This document shows positions 54,857 through 64,000 of a stretch of 64,000 nucleotides of DNA, piece by piece. The notes beneath the pieces are model-generated. The model was not told the DNA's origin. It made no database searches and saw only the letters and a list, made by a program, of their open reading frames with translations. A program made the position numbers and the translations under genes. Every line of letters begins with the position of its first letter. Positions within the stretch are counted from its first letter, which is position 1. The stretch spans positions 124,001-188,000 of the forward strand of contig KE159596.1 of the NCBI GenBank assembly GCA_000403255.2. Reading direction: 5' to 3'. The stretch is from Lachnospiraceae bacterium 3-1. GTDB lineage: Bacteria > Bacillota > Clostridia > Lachnospirales > Lachnospiraceae.

Positions 54857-55465
54857 TTATAAAATCTTATAAAATTTTCCTCGAATACGCTGCATGGCAT
54901 TGTCAATTGCCTTGGGGTCCTTTTCCATTTTCTCCGCAATCTGTCGATAATTCATCCCACTCAGATAAAACTCCAGGACTTGCTGTTCAAAAACGCTTAA
55001 GCTCTGTCTCACCTTTTCTTGAATTGCCTTGACATTCTCCCGATCAATGAAAAGCTGCTCTGGATTGGCATTCTCAAAAGTTTCCAGCAAATCCAGCAGT
55101 GTATCCTGACCATCCTCTCCCATAGCTGTACTCAAAGATATGTAACTGTTTAAAGGCTGATGCTTTTTTCTCTGGGAAGCCTCAACTGCATGATAAATCT
55201 GTCTGGTAATACACAAATCAGCAAAACGAAAAAAAGAAGCGTCTTTTTCCTGCCGATAATCCCGAATCGCCTTAAATAGTCCAATCATCCCCTCCTGAAT
55301 TAAATCATCGGTATCCCCGCCAATTAAAAACATGGCATTGGCCCGCTTACGCACAAGATATTTATATTTCTCCATGATATAATCCATAAGCTCTGGCCGT
55401 CCGCTTCTTAATGCTTCAATTAACATTTCATCTGTCCAACTCTGATATTCTATCTTTCTCTGCAC
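54857..55465 (-). CDS. sigH: RNA polymerase sigma-H-type factor
   Basis: 202 residues. Region 2: DDLIQEGMIGLFKAIRDY and FRFADLCITRQIYHAVEA. Region 4: LSVFEQQVLEFYLSGMNYRQIAEKM. SigH drives transition-state and early sporulation genes. The location after cysS-mrnC-rlmB and before tRNA-Thr supports sigH rather than an ECF factor. Confidence 0.92.
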   Translation of the reverse strand: MQRKIEYQSWTDEMLIEALRSGRPELMDYIMEKYKYLVRKRANAMFLIGGDTDDLIQEGMIGLFKAIRDYRQEKDASFFRFADLCITRQIYHAVEASQRKKHQPLNSYISLSTAMGEDGQDTLLDLLETFENANPEQLFIDRENVKAIQEKVRQSLSVFEQQVLEFYLSGMNYRQIAEKMEKDPKAIDNAMQRIRGKFYKIL

Positions 55466-55527
55466 TTATTTTTCCTCTAAAATTATTTATACTTTTCACC
55501 AGAATGGATGACACGGGCAATGACAAT

Positions 55528-56265
55528 TTACATCCTCTGCCTTACAATTTCATAAGCCAGCACACCTGCTGCCACGGAAGCATTCAGGGAATCTATATTC
55601 CCAGCCATGGGAATAGCCGCTGTGAAATCACAGTTTTCTTTTACCAGCTTACTGACCCCTTCTCCTTCACTTCCAATTACCAGCCCGATTGCCCCTCGCA
55701 AATCCAAATCATACATAACGGTTCCGTCCATATCCGCACAGACAAACCACATCCCCTTCTTCTTTAACTCTTTCATTGTATTGGACAGATTGGCTACCTT
55801 CGCCACTGGAGTATAATTGATTGCCCCGGCAGATGTTTTTGCCACGGTAGCCGTCAGTCCCACCGCCCGCCGCTTAGGTATAACCACCCCATGAGCTCCT
55901 GCAAGATTGGCAGTACGAATAATTGCCCCTAAATTATGGGGATCCTCAATATTATCTAAAAACAGCAAAAAGGGCGGTTCTCCCTTCTCCTCTGCTATTT
56001 TTAGCATATCCTCCACTTGTGCATATTCATAAGCCGCCGCAAAAGCAATGACTCCCTGATGCTTCTTCGTCTCTGAAAGCTGATCCAGTCTTTCTTTTGT
56101 GACAAAGTTTACAATTGTATCATGTTTTCTAGCTTCCCTGGTAATCGTACGCACAGGCCCATCCTGGCAGCCGTCCAATACAAACAGCTTGTCTATGGTT
56201 TTACCAGAACGAAATGCTTCCAGCACCGCATTCCTTCCCTCAATGGTCAGCTCTTCGTATCTCAT
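55528..56265 (-). CDS. rlmB: 23S rRNA (guanosine-2'-O-)-methyltransferase RlmB
   Basis: 245 residues from ATG 56265 (GGAGGG upstream). An N-terminal substrate domain ([16 protein letters not shown]) precedes the SPOUT knot: LDNIEDPHNLGAIIRTANLAG, LVIGSEGEGVSKLV and IPMAGNIDSLNASVAAGVL. It modifies G2251 of 23S rRNA. Overlaps mrnC by 26 bp. Confidence 0.94.
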   Translation of the reverse strand: MRYEELTIEGRNAVLEAFRSGKTIDKLFVLDGCQDGPVRTITREARKHDTIVNFVTKERLDQLSETKKHQGVIAFAAAYEYAQVEDMLKIAEEKGEPPFLLFLDNIEDPHNLGAIIRTANLAGAHGVVIPKRRAVGLTATVAKTSAGAINYTPVAKVANLSNTMKELKKKGMWFVCADMDGTVMYDLDLRGAIGLVIGSEGEGVSKLVKENCDFTAAIPMAGNIDSLNASVAAGVLAYEIVRQRM

Positions 56266-56704
56266 CTTTATCCCTCCATGTTTCCATCCCATCCAGCCCC
56301 TTTAAAATCAGCTCCATCATTCGTTCCATCTCATCTTTCAGGTATAGATAACCCATCAATGCCTCAAAGCCTGTGGCTCTGCGGTAATCTGCCACCGTGG
56401 AATTCTTGGCCATGGTAAATGATTTTGCATTTCTTCCTCGTTTGTATACTGCAAATTCTTCTTCTGTCAATTCTGGCTGCAAAATACCAATCATCTGAGA
56501 TTGAGCGTGTGCTTTCACCAACTGGCTGGTCCTTCTGTGAAGGTCGTTCACATGGGCATTCCCTTTTCCAACCATCATGGAGCGAATCACCAAATCATAA
56601 ATCCCGTCTCCGATATAGGCCAGCACCAAGGGAGAATACCCTCGGATATCCATCTGGTCTATGCCGAATTTTTCTAAAATATATTCATTTATGCCCTTTT
56701 CCAT
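56240..56704 (-). CDS. mrnC: Mini-ribonuclease III
   Basis: 154 residues: an RNase III catalytic domain without dsRNA-binding domain. [20 protein letters not shown] holds the catalytic Asp, and the C-terminal Glu block is [13 protein letters not shown]. It matures 23S rRNA ends. It overlaps cysS (16 bp) and rlmB. Confidence 0.94.
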   Translation of the reverse strand: MEKGINEYILEKFGIDQMDIRGYSPLVLAYIGDGIYDLVIRSMMVGKGNAHVNDLHRRTSQLVKAHAQSQMIGILQPELTEEEFAVYKRGRNAKSFTMAKNSTVADYRRATGFEALMGYLYLKDEMERMMELILKGLDGMETWRDKDEIRRADH

Positions 56705-58095
56705 TTTACCCCTTCTCTGGTATCCTCCAGGATAATTCCCTGTTCTAAGAGCATCCCGCGGATTTCATCTGCTCTGGCAAAATTTTTCTCTTTTCTGGCT
56801 GCCTGACGTTCCTCGATCAATTTCTCGATTTCCTCATCCAAAATCTCTTCCTTGGCTTCCACAATAATTCCCAGGATGTCGCATAACTGAACAAGTCTCT
56901 GATAGAGACCCTCTAAAAATTCTCTGGAAGAATCTCCATTGGCCTTTGTATTGGCATATTTGACCAATTCAAACACCGATGAAATCCCATCTGCGGTGTT
57001 AAAATCATCATCCATAGCGGTTTCAAACTTTGTGACAAATTCCCTGCTTTTTTCCCAGATTTCCTTTTCTTCCTCTGTCATCTCCTCTATGTGGGCATTT
57101 TTCGATAAATGCTTTAAATTCTCTGCCCCATTGCGAATTCTATCCAATCCGTTTTTCGCAGCTTCCATCAATTCTTCACTAAAATTCAGAGGACTTCTAT
57201 AATGAGCGCTTAACATAAAGAAACGCAATACCTGTAAATCATATTTTTCACTAATTTCCCTCACGGTAAAAAAGTTTCCCAGGGATTTGGACATTTTCTT
57301 ATTGTCAATATTTAAAAATCCATTGTGAAGCCAATACTTGGCAAAAACCTTCCCATTGCAAGCTTCGCTCTGGGCAATCTCATTTTCATGATGAGGAAAA
57401 ATCAAATCTTCTCCTCCTGCATGAATATCAATTTCTTCTCCCAGATATTTTTTAGACATCACAGAACACTCAATATGCCAGCCTGGACGTCCTTGACACC
57501 AGGAAGATTCCCAATAAGGCTCTCCTTCTTTTTTCGGCTTCCACAATACAAAATCCAGGGAATCCTCTTTTTCTTCCCCAGTAACCTTGATTTCTCTATG
57601 GCCAGCCTGCAAATCATCCAGATTCTTATGGGATAATTTTCCATACTCTTTAAATTTCCGGGTACGGAAGTACACAGTCCCATCTCCAGCAGGATAAGCA
57701 TAGCCCTTTTCAATCAATGTAGAAATCATCTGAAGCATTCCATCTATTTCTTCTGTTGCCAAAGGATGTGTGGTTGCAGGCTTTACATTCATTGCTGCCA
57801 TATCTTTCTTACACTCTTTAATATAACGCTGGGAGATTTCCTGAGCCGAAACGCCTTCTTCCACTGCCTTTTTGATAATTTTATCATCTACATCTGTAAA
57901 ATTAGACACAAAATTCACTTCATACCCTTTGTATTCCATGTAACGTCTTACTGTATCAAACACAATCATCGGCCTTGCATTTCCGATATGGATAAGATTG
58001 TATACGGTGGGCCCGCACACATACATTTTTACCTTTCCATCCTCCAAAGGGACAAATTCTTCCTTCTGTCTGCTTAATGTATTGTATACTTTCAT
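56689..58095 (-). CDS. cysS: Cysteinyl-tRNA synthetase
   Basis: 468 residues from ATG 58095 with AGGAGG 5 bp upstream; a longer frame adds 12 non-conserved residues. Class I motifs HIGNARP (HIGH) and KMSKS are present. Zinc ligands: CGPTVY, GWHIECS, and HHENE. It charges tRNA-Cys. Co-located with cysE, linking cysteine synthesis and use. Confidence 0.97.
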   Translation of the reverse strand: MKVYNTLSRQKEEFVPLEDGKVKMYVCGPTVYNLIHIGNARPMIVFDTVRRYMEYKGYEVNFVSNFTDVDDKIIKKAVEEGVSAQEISQRYIKECKKDMAAMNVKPATTHPLATEEIDGMLQMISTLIEKGYAYPAGDGTVYFRTRKFKEYGKLSHKNLDDLQAGHREIKVTGEEKEDSLDFVLWKPKKEGEPYWESSWCQGRPGWHIECSVMSKKYLGEEIDIHAGGEDLIFPHHENEIAQSEACNGKVFAKYWLHNGFLNIDNKKMSKSLGNFFTVREISEKYDLQVLRFFMLSAHYRSPLNFSEELMEAAKNGLDRIRNGAENLKHLSKNAHIEEMTEEEKEIWEKSREFVTKFETAMDDDFNTADGISSVFELVKYANTKANGDSSREFLEGLYQRLVQLCDILGIIVEAKEEILDEEIEKLIEERQAARKEKNFARADEIRGMLLEQGIILEDTREGVKWKRA

Positions 58096-58118
58096 AAATC
58101 CTCCTGTTTTTCTTTTCT

Positions 58119-58850
58119 TTATGAGAAACAATTATCATCTGTACTGGTTCCCCCATCCGGGTATGTATTGTCCATACTCCACCCGCCTTTTTTCTGTAAT
58201 TGGCGGATTTCCTTCTCCAAATCCAGTACCCGGTTGCACAGTGCAGAATTTTCATGTTGTAAAATAGTAATATCTTCCATCACCGGGTCCGGTAAATGAA
58301 CCTGGTCCATATCACTTCTGGGCACCTTAATATTGTCCCGTTTTACAATTCTTCCTGGAACCCCAACAACGGTGCAATTAGGTGGGACTTCCTCCAGCAC
58401 CACGCTCCCGGCGCCAATTTTACTATTTTCACCGATGGTAAAAGAGCCAATGATTTTCGCTCCGGCGCTTACCATCACATTGTCGCAAAGGGTAGGATGG
58501 CGCTTGCCTGTTTCTTTTCCTGTACCGCCTAAGGTTACGCCTTGGTAAAGAGTGACATTGTCCCCAATAATCGTAGTTTCTCCAATAATAACACCACTTC
58601 CATGGTCAATAAAGAATCCTTTTCCTATGACAGCCCCTGGATGAATTTCAATTCCAGTTCTCCTAGCTGCCTTCTGGGAAATCTTTCTTGCCCGGAAATA
58701 ATGCCCCTTCAAATACTGTTTGTGAGCCTTTCGGTAGCTGAGCATCACACGAAAAGATGGATATAGCAATACCTCCCATGGAGATTTGATTGCTGGGTCC
58801 CGTTCCCGTATCACCTCAAACTCTTCTTTCACATGCTTTAAAAATCCCAT
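58119..58850 (-). CDS. cysE: Serine O-acetyltransferase
   Basis: 243 residues. Hexapeptide left-handed beta-helix repeats ([51 protein letters not shown]). The first step of cysteine biosynthesis: serine plus acetyl-CoA to O-acetylserine. The C-terminal tail of about 60 residues is longer than minimal EpsC and has a coiled-coil look ([19 protein letters not shown]). Confidence 0.94.
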   Translation of the reverse strand: MGFLKHVKEEFEVIRERDPAIKSPWEVLLYPSFRVMLSYRKAHKQYLKGHYFRARKISQKAARRTGIEIHPGAVIGKGFFIDHGSGVIIGETTIIGDNVTLYQGVTLGGTGKETGKRHPTLCDNVMVSAGAKIIGSFTIGENSKIGAGSVVLEEVPPNCTVVGVPGRIVKRDNIKVPRSDMDQVHLPDPVMEDITILQHENSALCNRVLDLEKEIRQLQKKGGWSMDNTYPDGGTSTDDNCFS

Positions 58851-58939
58851 TGCACGCCATTTCCTTTCAAAAACATTCTGACTCTTTTGACAATTGCGAC
58901 ATTTCTACCATCTATGAGCCTCCCAATTATCCCTTTTGA

Positions 58940-59998
58940 TTATACCCACTCTTTCAAATACACACAGGTATCCTCAAGCAGCATCTCTGCCAGCTTTTGG
59001 ATATCTATTTCTTCTTTTACCTTCTCTTGTGATATTTCCTGGATTCTGCCGCCATCCTTCGAAACCTCGATACGAAAACATCCACAGTTGCTGGGAACCA
59101 TTTCGTCCTTTACCTTTATCTCATAACAGCAAGCCTTTTCACTTTTCATCAGAGAAACAAATTCCCGCAGATTGGCGATACGCACCATCATGGGAAATTC
59201 ACCAAAGGTAATTTCTAGTTCTGGCAAAGCCTCTCTGCACAATTTTGTCTTATAACCAGAATCTTGGGCTTCTATCAGTAATTCTTGAATTTCTGCCTTT
59301 TGTTGTTCCACGCCGTAAACTAAGATCCCTTTCAGCCTGGATTCTTCTTCCCCTCTCGCACATCTTGGCTCCTTGGCGCTCACCTCTTTTAATAGCAGAA
59401 TTCCACCCCGCTCTGCCTTTGTTTCTGCAAACAGACGCTGATAGTACTGTGCATCCCTCTTTACAAATATATGATATTTCTCTTGTAAAATATTATTCGA
59501 AAACTCCACCATTTCAGGAATATCTACTGCTTCTGCCTTCTGCCACTGGAGATCTGGAAATAATTTTTTCTCTGTACCTTTGCCCAAGAATGATTCCTGG
59601 AAATTTTGGCAAGGAAAAAATACAAATCCTTGTCCACGATAATAAGCAGGATCTGCTGGCAGCAAAAAAGTAAATGGCGCCTGCTGCTGGGCCAAATCCT
59701 GTAACGCCCACTCCATCACACGCCCCATTTTTCCCTGTCGGCGGCAGTCTGGGTATGTAGCTACCGCCACAATATATGGAACCTTTCTCAGATGTCCATG
59801 AATCCACAGAGTATAGGGATTCAAATGCATCATAACCTCTGGGATACCAGCTTCCTCCAGAACAAGAATCCGATTATCCTTCGTCTTCCATTTATAATAG
59901 TAATCTACGAACTCTTTGGTATCCTCAGAAAAAATTTGTTCATACATCTCTCTGGTCTTTTGTTTTTCCTGAGGTTCTAAGTAGCGTACTCTTTCCAT
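58940..59998 (-). CDS. GNAT-family N-acetyltransferase (Eis-like)
   Basis: 352 residues from ATG 59998; a GTG at 60013 is possible, and neither has a clear ribosome site. GNAT core VPYIVAVATYPDCRRQGKMG includes the acetyl-CoA-binding loop (RRQGKMG). A long C-terminal part resembles Eis-type two-domain acetyltransferases. Substrate unknown. Confidence 0.82.
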   Translation of the reverse strand: MERVRYLEPQEKQKTREMYEQIFSEDTKEFVDYYYKWKTKDNRILVLEEAGIPEVMMHLNPYTLWIHGHLRKVPYIVAVATYPDCRRQGKMGRVMEWALQDLAQQQAPFTFLLPADPAYYRGQGFVFFPCQNFQESFLGKGTEKKLFPDLQWQKAEAVDIPEMVEFSNNILQEKYHIFVKRDAQYYQRLFAETKAERGGILLLKEVSAKEPRCARGEEESRLKGILVYGVEQQKAEIQELLIEAQDSGYKTKLCREALPELEITFGEFPMMVRIANLREFVSLMKSEKACCYEIKVKDEMVPSNCGCFRIEVSKDGGRIQEISQEKVKEEIDIQKLAEMLLEDTCVYLKEWV

Positions 59999-60047
59999 AA
60001 TAAGATTTTGCACTTACGCTTTTGGAAACAAATAATAACCGATAATT

Positions 60048-60629
60048 TTATTCTGTATCCGTTCCTAAACCGGCATTCCTTTCTTCTTTGTGTCCTGCAC
60101 ATCCCTTGCAGCTATCACAATTCCTTCCACTGTCATAAGCGGCCATACTTCCCTCATAAAACCCAGTGAGAGAACAGATTGCCTGTGCTGCTATTCCCTG
60201 CCCACTTCCAGTAAACCCAAGTCCCTCTTCGGTTGTAGCTTTCATATTGACCTGATTTCCTGCAAGGTGAAGGGTCTTGGCCACATTTTCCTCCATCTGT
60301 GGGATAAATGGCCGCAGCTTCGGCTTTTGGGCAATAATCGTAGCGTCAATATTCTCCACCACATACCCCTCCTGCTCTAGCAGCTCTCCCACATGAGCCA
60401 GCAGCTTCATACTGGAAATCCCTCTGTACTTTTCATCCGTGTCTGGAAAATGCTTTCCAATATCTCCAAGGGCTGCTGCCCCTAACAATGCGTCCATAAT
60501 GGCATGAACCACCACATCCGCATCGGAATGTCCATCCAGACCCATCGTATGAGGAATCTCCACACCTCCTAAAATCAATTTTCTGCCCTTTTTCAACCTG
60601 TGCACATCATAACCTGTTCCAACTCTCAT
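60048..60629 (-). CDS. ispF: 2-C-methyl-D-erythritol 2,4-cyclodiphosphate synthase, with Cys-rich tail
   Basis: 193 residues from ATG 60629 (GAGGG upstream). [12 protein letters not shown] and [12 protein letters not shown] provide metal ligands, [11 protein letters not shown] and [18 protein letters not shown] complete the fold. MEP isoprenoid pathway. Normal IspF is about 157 residues; here an extra about 35-residue tail contains CDSCKGCAG. Confidence 0.93.
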   Translation of the reverse strand: MRVGTGYDVHRLKKGRKLILGGVEIPHTMGLDGHSDADVVVHAIMDALLGAAALGDIGKHFPDTDEKYRGISSMKLLAHVGELLEQEGYVVENIDATIIAQKPKLRPFIPQMEENVAKTLHLAGNQVNMKATTEEGLGFTGSGQGIAAQAICSLTGFYEGSMAAYDSGRNCDSCKGCAGHKEERNAGLGTDTE

Positions 60630-60639
60630 TGATATCCCT

Positions 60640-61164
60640 CTATTTTCCTTCATATGTAATGAGACTTTCCATCTCATATCCAGATAATTTTTCTCTTCCC
60701 TTTAATCCTGCAAGCTCTATCACACAACAAATCTTCACTACCTGTCCGCCCAACTTTTCTACTAACTTTATAATGGCTTCCATCGTTCCGCCAGTTGCCA
60801 TCAAGTCATCGATAATCACAACCTTCTGCCCTGGTTTTATAGCGTCTTTATGCATTTCAATTACTGCGCTTCCATACTCCAAATCATATTCTGCAGAAAC
60901 AGTCTCACAGGGCAGCTTGCCCTTCTTGCGAACCGGAACAAAGCTTTTACGTTCTTCATACGCTACTGGCACACCAAAAATAAATCCTCTGGACTCTGGT
61001 CCCACAATCACATCATATTCCACACCTCTAACTGCTCGCAATAATCCTACAATGGCAAGATGCAATCCGTCTGCATCCTGTAAAATACTGGTGACATCCC
61101 GAAAGATAATCCCTGGTTCTGGAAAATCTGGAATACTCCTTACATAATCTTCTAATCTTTTCAT
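60640..61164 (-). CDS. apt: Adenine phosphoribosyltransferase
   Basis: 174 residues. [35 protein letters not shown] and the PRPP loop [16 protein letters not shown] are Apt hallmarks. Salvages adenine to AMP. It is 10 bp upstream of ispF, likely one transcript. Confidence 0.96.
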   Translation of the reverse strand: MKRLEDYVRSIPDFPEPGIIFRDVTSILQDADGLHLAIVGLLRAVRGVEYDVIVGPESRGFIFGVPVAYEERKSFVPVRKKGKLPCETVSAEYDLEYGSAVIEMHKDAIKPGQKVVIIDDLMATGGTMEAIIKLVEKLGGQVVKICCVIELAGLKGREKLSGYEMESLITYEGK

Positions 61165-61194
61165 AACTGTTCTCCTTCCATGTTTCTTTTGTTT

Positions 61195-62295
61195 CTAGAT
61201 ATTTTCTTTTGCACATTTTAATGCCGCTTCAATGGTATCATCCATATCGTAATATTTGTACTGTCCAAGCCTGCCTCCGAAAATCATATTACCTTCCTGT
61301 TCTGCAAGGGCTTGATATCTGCCATATAATTCTGTGTTCTTCTCATCATTCATGGGATAATAGGGCTCGTCCCCCCGCTTCCACACCTTAGGATATTCTC
61401 TGGTAATCACGGTCTTTGGCTGGGTTCCATATTCAAAATGCTTATGTTCAATAATTCTGGTATAAGGCACCTCATATTCCGTATAATTTACCACTGCATT
61501 TCCCTGGTAATTCTCCTCGTCCAATACCTCCGTTTCAAATCTGAGAGAACGATACTCCAATTCCCCATAGCAATAGTCAAAATATTCATCTATCATTCCT
61601 GTATACACAATCGTCTCTGCAAGCTCCTGATACGCTTCCCGTTGTTCCAGAAAATTCTCCCCCAGTCTGACATCGGTTCCCTCTAGCATCTTTTCTACCA
61701 TCTTTGTGTAGCCGCCTATGGGAATCCCTTGATAATTATCATTGAAATAGTTATTGTCATAGGTAAAACGCACCGGGAGACGTTTAATGATAAAAGCTGG
61801 AAGCTCCGTAGCACGTTTTCCCCACTGCTTCTCAGTATACCCCTTTACCAGCTTGGTATACACATCCGGTCCCACCAGACGAATGGCTTGTTCCTCCAGA
61901 TTCTTGGGATGCTCTATGGCATACTCGCGCTTCTGCTCCTCAATCTTCTCCTTTGCCTCCCTGGGAGTAATAACACCCCACAATTTATGGAATGTGTTCA
62001 TATTAAAAGGCATATTGTAAATTTCGCCCTGATAATTTGCCACTGGCGCATTGGTATATCGGTTAAATTCTGCAAACTGATTCACATACTCCCAAACCTC
62101 TCGGTTAGAAGTATGGAAAATGTGTGCTCCATATTCATGAACCTGTATTCCTTCTGCTTCTCTTGTGTAAATATTTCCTGCAATATGTGTACGCTTATCG
62201 ATCACAAGGCATTTCTTTCCCGCTTTTTTTGCCTCCTGCGCAAATACTGCTCCAAACAACCCTGCTCCTACAATTAAAAAATCATATTTTTTCAT
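61195..62295 (-). CDS. glf: UDP-galactopyranose mutase
   Basis: 366 residues from ATG 62295 with AAGGAG upstream. The FAD motif FLIVGAGLFGAVFAQEAKK, the HEYGAHIFHTSNREVWEYV block and RVTREYPKVWK-like Arg residues (ITREYPKVWKRGD) match Glf. Makes UDP-galactofuranose for surface glycans. The UDP-galactose could come from galE. Confidence 0.95.
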   Translation of the reverse strand: MKKYDFLIVGAGLFGAVFAQEAKKAGKKCLVIDKRTHIAGNIYTREAEGIQVHEYGAHIFHTSNREVWEYVNQFAEFNRYTNAPVANYQGEIYNMPFNMNTFHKLWGVITPREAKEKIEEQKREYAIEHPKNLEEQAIRLVGPDVYTKLVKGYTEKQWGKRATELPAFIIKRLPVRFTYDNNYFNDNYQGIPIGGYTKMVEKMLEGTDVRLGENFLEQREAYQELAETIVYTGMIDEYFDYCYGELEYRSLRFETEVLDEENYQGNAVVNYTEYEVPYTRIIEHKHFEYGTQPKTVITREYPKVWKRGDEPYYPMNDEKNTELYGRYQALAEQEGNMIFGGRLGQYKYYDMDDTIEAALKCAKENI

Positions 62296-62485
62296 CAAAA
62301 ACTCCTTATTTTTCTTCACTTATGGATTCGCCCCAAACAATTTATGGCAGCCATATGCTGAATTTCTATATCAGTATAGTATAACAAACTGGTTTTCACA
62401 AGTGATTTTTCTGCAAAAAATGCCGAAAATCTGCCATTTCTTTCCAAAATTTTAACACACAAACCGCTTCTTTTCTGGTATAATG

Positions 62486-62670
62486 GCACTGAGGTGATTA
62501 AAATGGCAGTTAGAAATATTCTCAATTCTTCCGATAATATGAGACTGTTAGAAAAATTACAAATCGAGAATCAACTTCTAATCGAAGAAAATAAAAAACT
62601 AACCGATACCGTGAACTGGATGCACGACACAATCTGGCGTCTGGTTCGCACACAACGCAGCGAAGGATAA
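62486..62670 (+). CDS. 55-residue coiled-coil protein
   Basis: ORF 62503-62670, with an extended -10 TGGTATAAT at about 62477-62485 and a GAGGTG site. The product MAVRNILNSSDNMRLLEKLQ has a heptad Leu/Ile helix and a Trp-rich tail (VNWMHDTIWRLVRTQ). No family known to me. A long hairpin follows. Confidence 0.62.
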
Positions 62671-62684
62671 TTTTGCCGGATGGC

Positions 62685-62736
62685 ATTCAGAAAAGTGAGG
62701 ATGCTTCTTTTTCGTAAGCATGCTCCTTTTCTGAAT
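62685..62736. terminator. Long hairpin behind the 55-residue gene
   Basis: ATTCAGAAAAG (62685-62695) pairs with CTTTTCTGAAT (62726-62736), enclosing an inner GCATGCTT-like stem. It lies between converging genes, but lacks a clear U-tract. Confidence 0.6.
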
Positions 62737-62783
62737 TATCCTATTTCATCAATTATGAAATTCTAAACGATAACAGAAGCATA

Positions 62784-63593
62784 TCAGTCCTCTCGCTTTC
62801 TTACCAATACAATCTTTGTGATTCCGTTGCTGGAATCGTCTTTCCTTGTCTGTAATTCTGGAAAAGACTCTATCAACTTACCGAATTTATGATATCCATA
62901 ATTCCTACAGTCAAAATCAGAATACATTTTCTGAATCATATTGCCAAGCTCTGACAAATACATCCATCCATCCTCGTCGGAATTTTCATCCAAAAGAGAG
63001 ATCACAGTGGCCTTAATGGACTTTAGGTTAGTGATGGGCTCTGCATCCTTTACCAGCATTTTCTCAGATTCAAAATTTTTGGCATTCTGTTTTCTGCCTC
63101 GTTCCTGCACATTACTTCTATATTCTGCGCTATTACTTTTATGTTCCGAATTATTATTTTTATACAAGACGTCTAACGTCTTAAACTGTTCACATGCCCG
63201 GACAAACGGTGTAGGAGTCTTGCTCTCCCCCATTCCAATCACCCGTTTCCCAGATTCCCTGAGACGTGTTGCCAGCTTTGTAAAATCACTGTCTGAAGAC
63301 ACAATAATAAACCCATCTACATCTCCCGTATACAAAACATCCATAGCGTCAATAATCATCGCTGAATCAGAGGAATTCTTTCCTACTGTATAATTATACT
63401 GTTGAACTGGAGTCAGGGAATTCTCCAACAAAGAATCCTTCCAGGAATTCTTAGAACTTGAAGTCCAGTCTCCATAGATTCGTCTTATGGTCACATTTCC
63501 CAATGTCTGTGCCTCTTTTGTAACAATTTCTATATATTTGGAAGATACATTATCTGCATCAATCAGTAAAGCATATTTCTTTTCATTGTCCAT
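62784..63593 (-). CDS. NYN-domain protein with C-terminal OST-HTH/LOTUS domain
   Basis: 269 residues. NYN/PIN-like: ALLIDADNVSSKYIEIVTKE (Asp at 12-14), SDSAMIIDAMDVLYTGDVDG and VSSDSDFTKLATRLRE. After a charged linker (about 145-190) comes an OST-HTH-like domain (ATVISLLDENSDEDGWMYLS to GKLIESFPELQ). Probably an RNA-cleaving or RNA-binding protein like LabA/DUF88; role unknown. Confidence 0.88.
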   Translation of the reverse strand: MDNEKKYALLIDADNVSSKYIEIVTKEAQTLGNVTIRRIYGDWTSSSKNSWKDSLLENSLTPVQQYNYTVGKNSSDSAMIIDAMDVLYTGDVDGFIIVSSDSDFTKLATRLRESGKRVIGMGESKTPTPFVRACEQFKTLDVLYKNNNSEHKSNSAEYRSNVQERGRKQNAKNFESEKMLVKDAEPITNLKSIKATVISLLDENSDEDGWMYLSELGNMIQKMYSDFDCRNYGYHKFGKLIESFPELQTRKDDSSNGITKIVLVRKRED

Positions 63594-63756
63594 CTTACCT
63601 CTCCTTTTTCTTTTTTCCGTTCTTTATTATAATACTTTCCACTGGCAGAAACAACCATACCTGCAAAGAAAGCATAACTTTTCGTTACAGTTCCACCTAC
63701 AGATTCCCTGTAATAATTTTTCTTCTTTCGTCTCATACTATTCCAGAGGTGATTTT

Positions 63757-63909
63757 ATGGCATCCTATGTAGCGCCCGGTTTACGGGACAAATTTGAAAC
63801 ATTATCGTCCGAACTCAAAGACTGCATTCTGGCTCGGAATGTCAGATTGCAGACCCTTCAAGATCTCATCCAGGTTTTGGAAGATATCGTAAAAGAAGGA
63901 GAAGCCTGA
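63757..63909 (+). CDS. 50-residue conserved-looking small protein
   Basis: ATG 63757 follows AGAGGTG. MASYVAPGLRDKFETLSSEL continues with a helical acidic C-terminus (LQDLIQVLEDIVKEGEA). Cytosolic; unknown function. Confidence 0.65.
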   Translation: MASYVAPGLRDKFETLSSELKDCILARNVRLQTLQDLIQVLEDIVKEGEA

Positions 63910-63913
63910 AATT

Positions 63914-63956
63914 CTTTGGGAAGGGCTGTCCACCTTTGGATTTGCCCCTCCCCAAA
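63914..63956 (+). terminator. Hairpin after the 50-residue gene
   Basis: TTTGGG-AGGGC pairs with GCCCC-TCCCCAAA across about 17 nt just after the stop at 63909. Only A-rich sequence follows, so efficiency is uncertain. Confidence 0.5.
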
Positions 63957-64000
63957 ACAGGCTCCTGTCATTGTACAACTACGACTATCCCTTCCAGGCT

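Overview
The window reads as a chromosomal segment of a gut-type Lachnospiraceae (Clostridia, Firmicutes). The evidence is moderate-to-low GC, strong AGGAGG ribosome sites, many GTG/TTG starts, the sporulation genes sigH and ylmC/ymxH, and the clostridial order cysE-cysS-mrnC-rlmB-sigH-tRNA-Thr. Species cannot be fixed from sequence alone. No rRNA genes or CRISPR arrays were seen.

Layout. 1-4040: 5' end of a thiolase gene, a coiled-coil/SleB-type wall hydrolase, a 711-bp gene-free near-perfect palindrome, and a degenerate HD-GYP protein. 4149-8598: a galE / sugar kinase / nucleotidyltransferase cluster with a divergent AraC regulator and paired 21-bp-phased direct repeats between them. 8753-10871: housekeeping genes efp, rpiB, yqeG and nrdR. 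11039-25084: the most unusual metabolic region. One operon (thiolase-like, DUF35 zinc protein, acyl carrier protein, Pta-like, butyrate kinase, membrane protein, MBL hydrolase, OFA transporter) and a second operon (small ORF, FMN reductase, fumarate-reductase-like flavoprotein, NuoG-GltD fusion, NuoF C-terminal ferredoxin) flank a PucR-like regulator carrying a frameshift at a T8 run. It looks like a reductive step feeding an acyl-cleavage and substrate-level-phosphorylation branch for an unknown substrate. 25308-32630: a glycerol regulon (glpP, TetR, glpK, glpF, GlpA-like, GlpB-like, DUF1667, ylmC) with an apparent antitermination leader. 33261-41895: trmH, pfkA, dnaE, a DUF2185-DUF4241 protein, a CPBP protease and a formate/nitrite-type channel.

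41982-54718 is a decayed genomic island inserted in tRNA-Thr. A 25-bp duplication of the tRNA 3' end marks its far boundary. It carries a broken integrase, a transposition-defective IS1380 element plus a second IS fragment, five toxin-antitoxin-like modules, an HNH/NUMOD-type protein, a broken replication-initiator-like gene, HU, and a 1.06-kb gene-free tract packed with more than 15 different short hairpins. 54857-63909 returns to core genes: sigH, rlmB, mrnC, cysS, cysE, ispF, apt, glf, an NYN-domain protein and two 50-55-residue proteins.

The strongest candidates for something undescribed are the hairpin array (50307-51367), the redox/acyl-cleavage cluster (11039-25084), and the long palindromic element (2038-2748).
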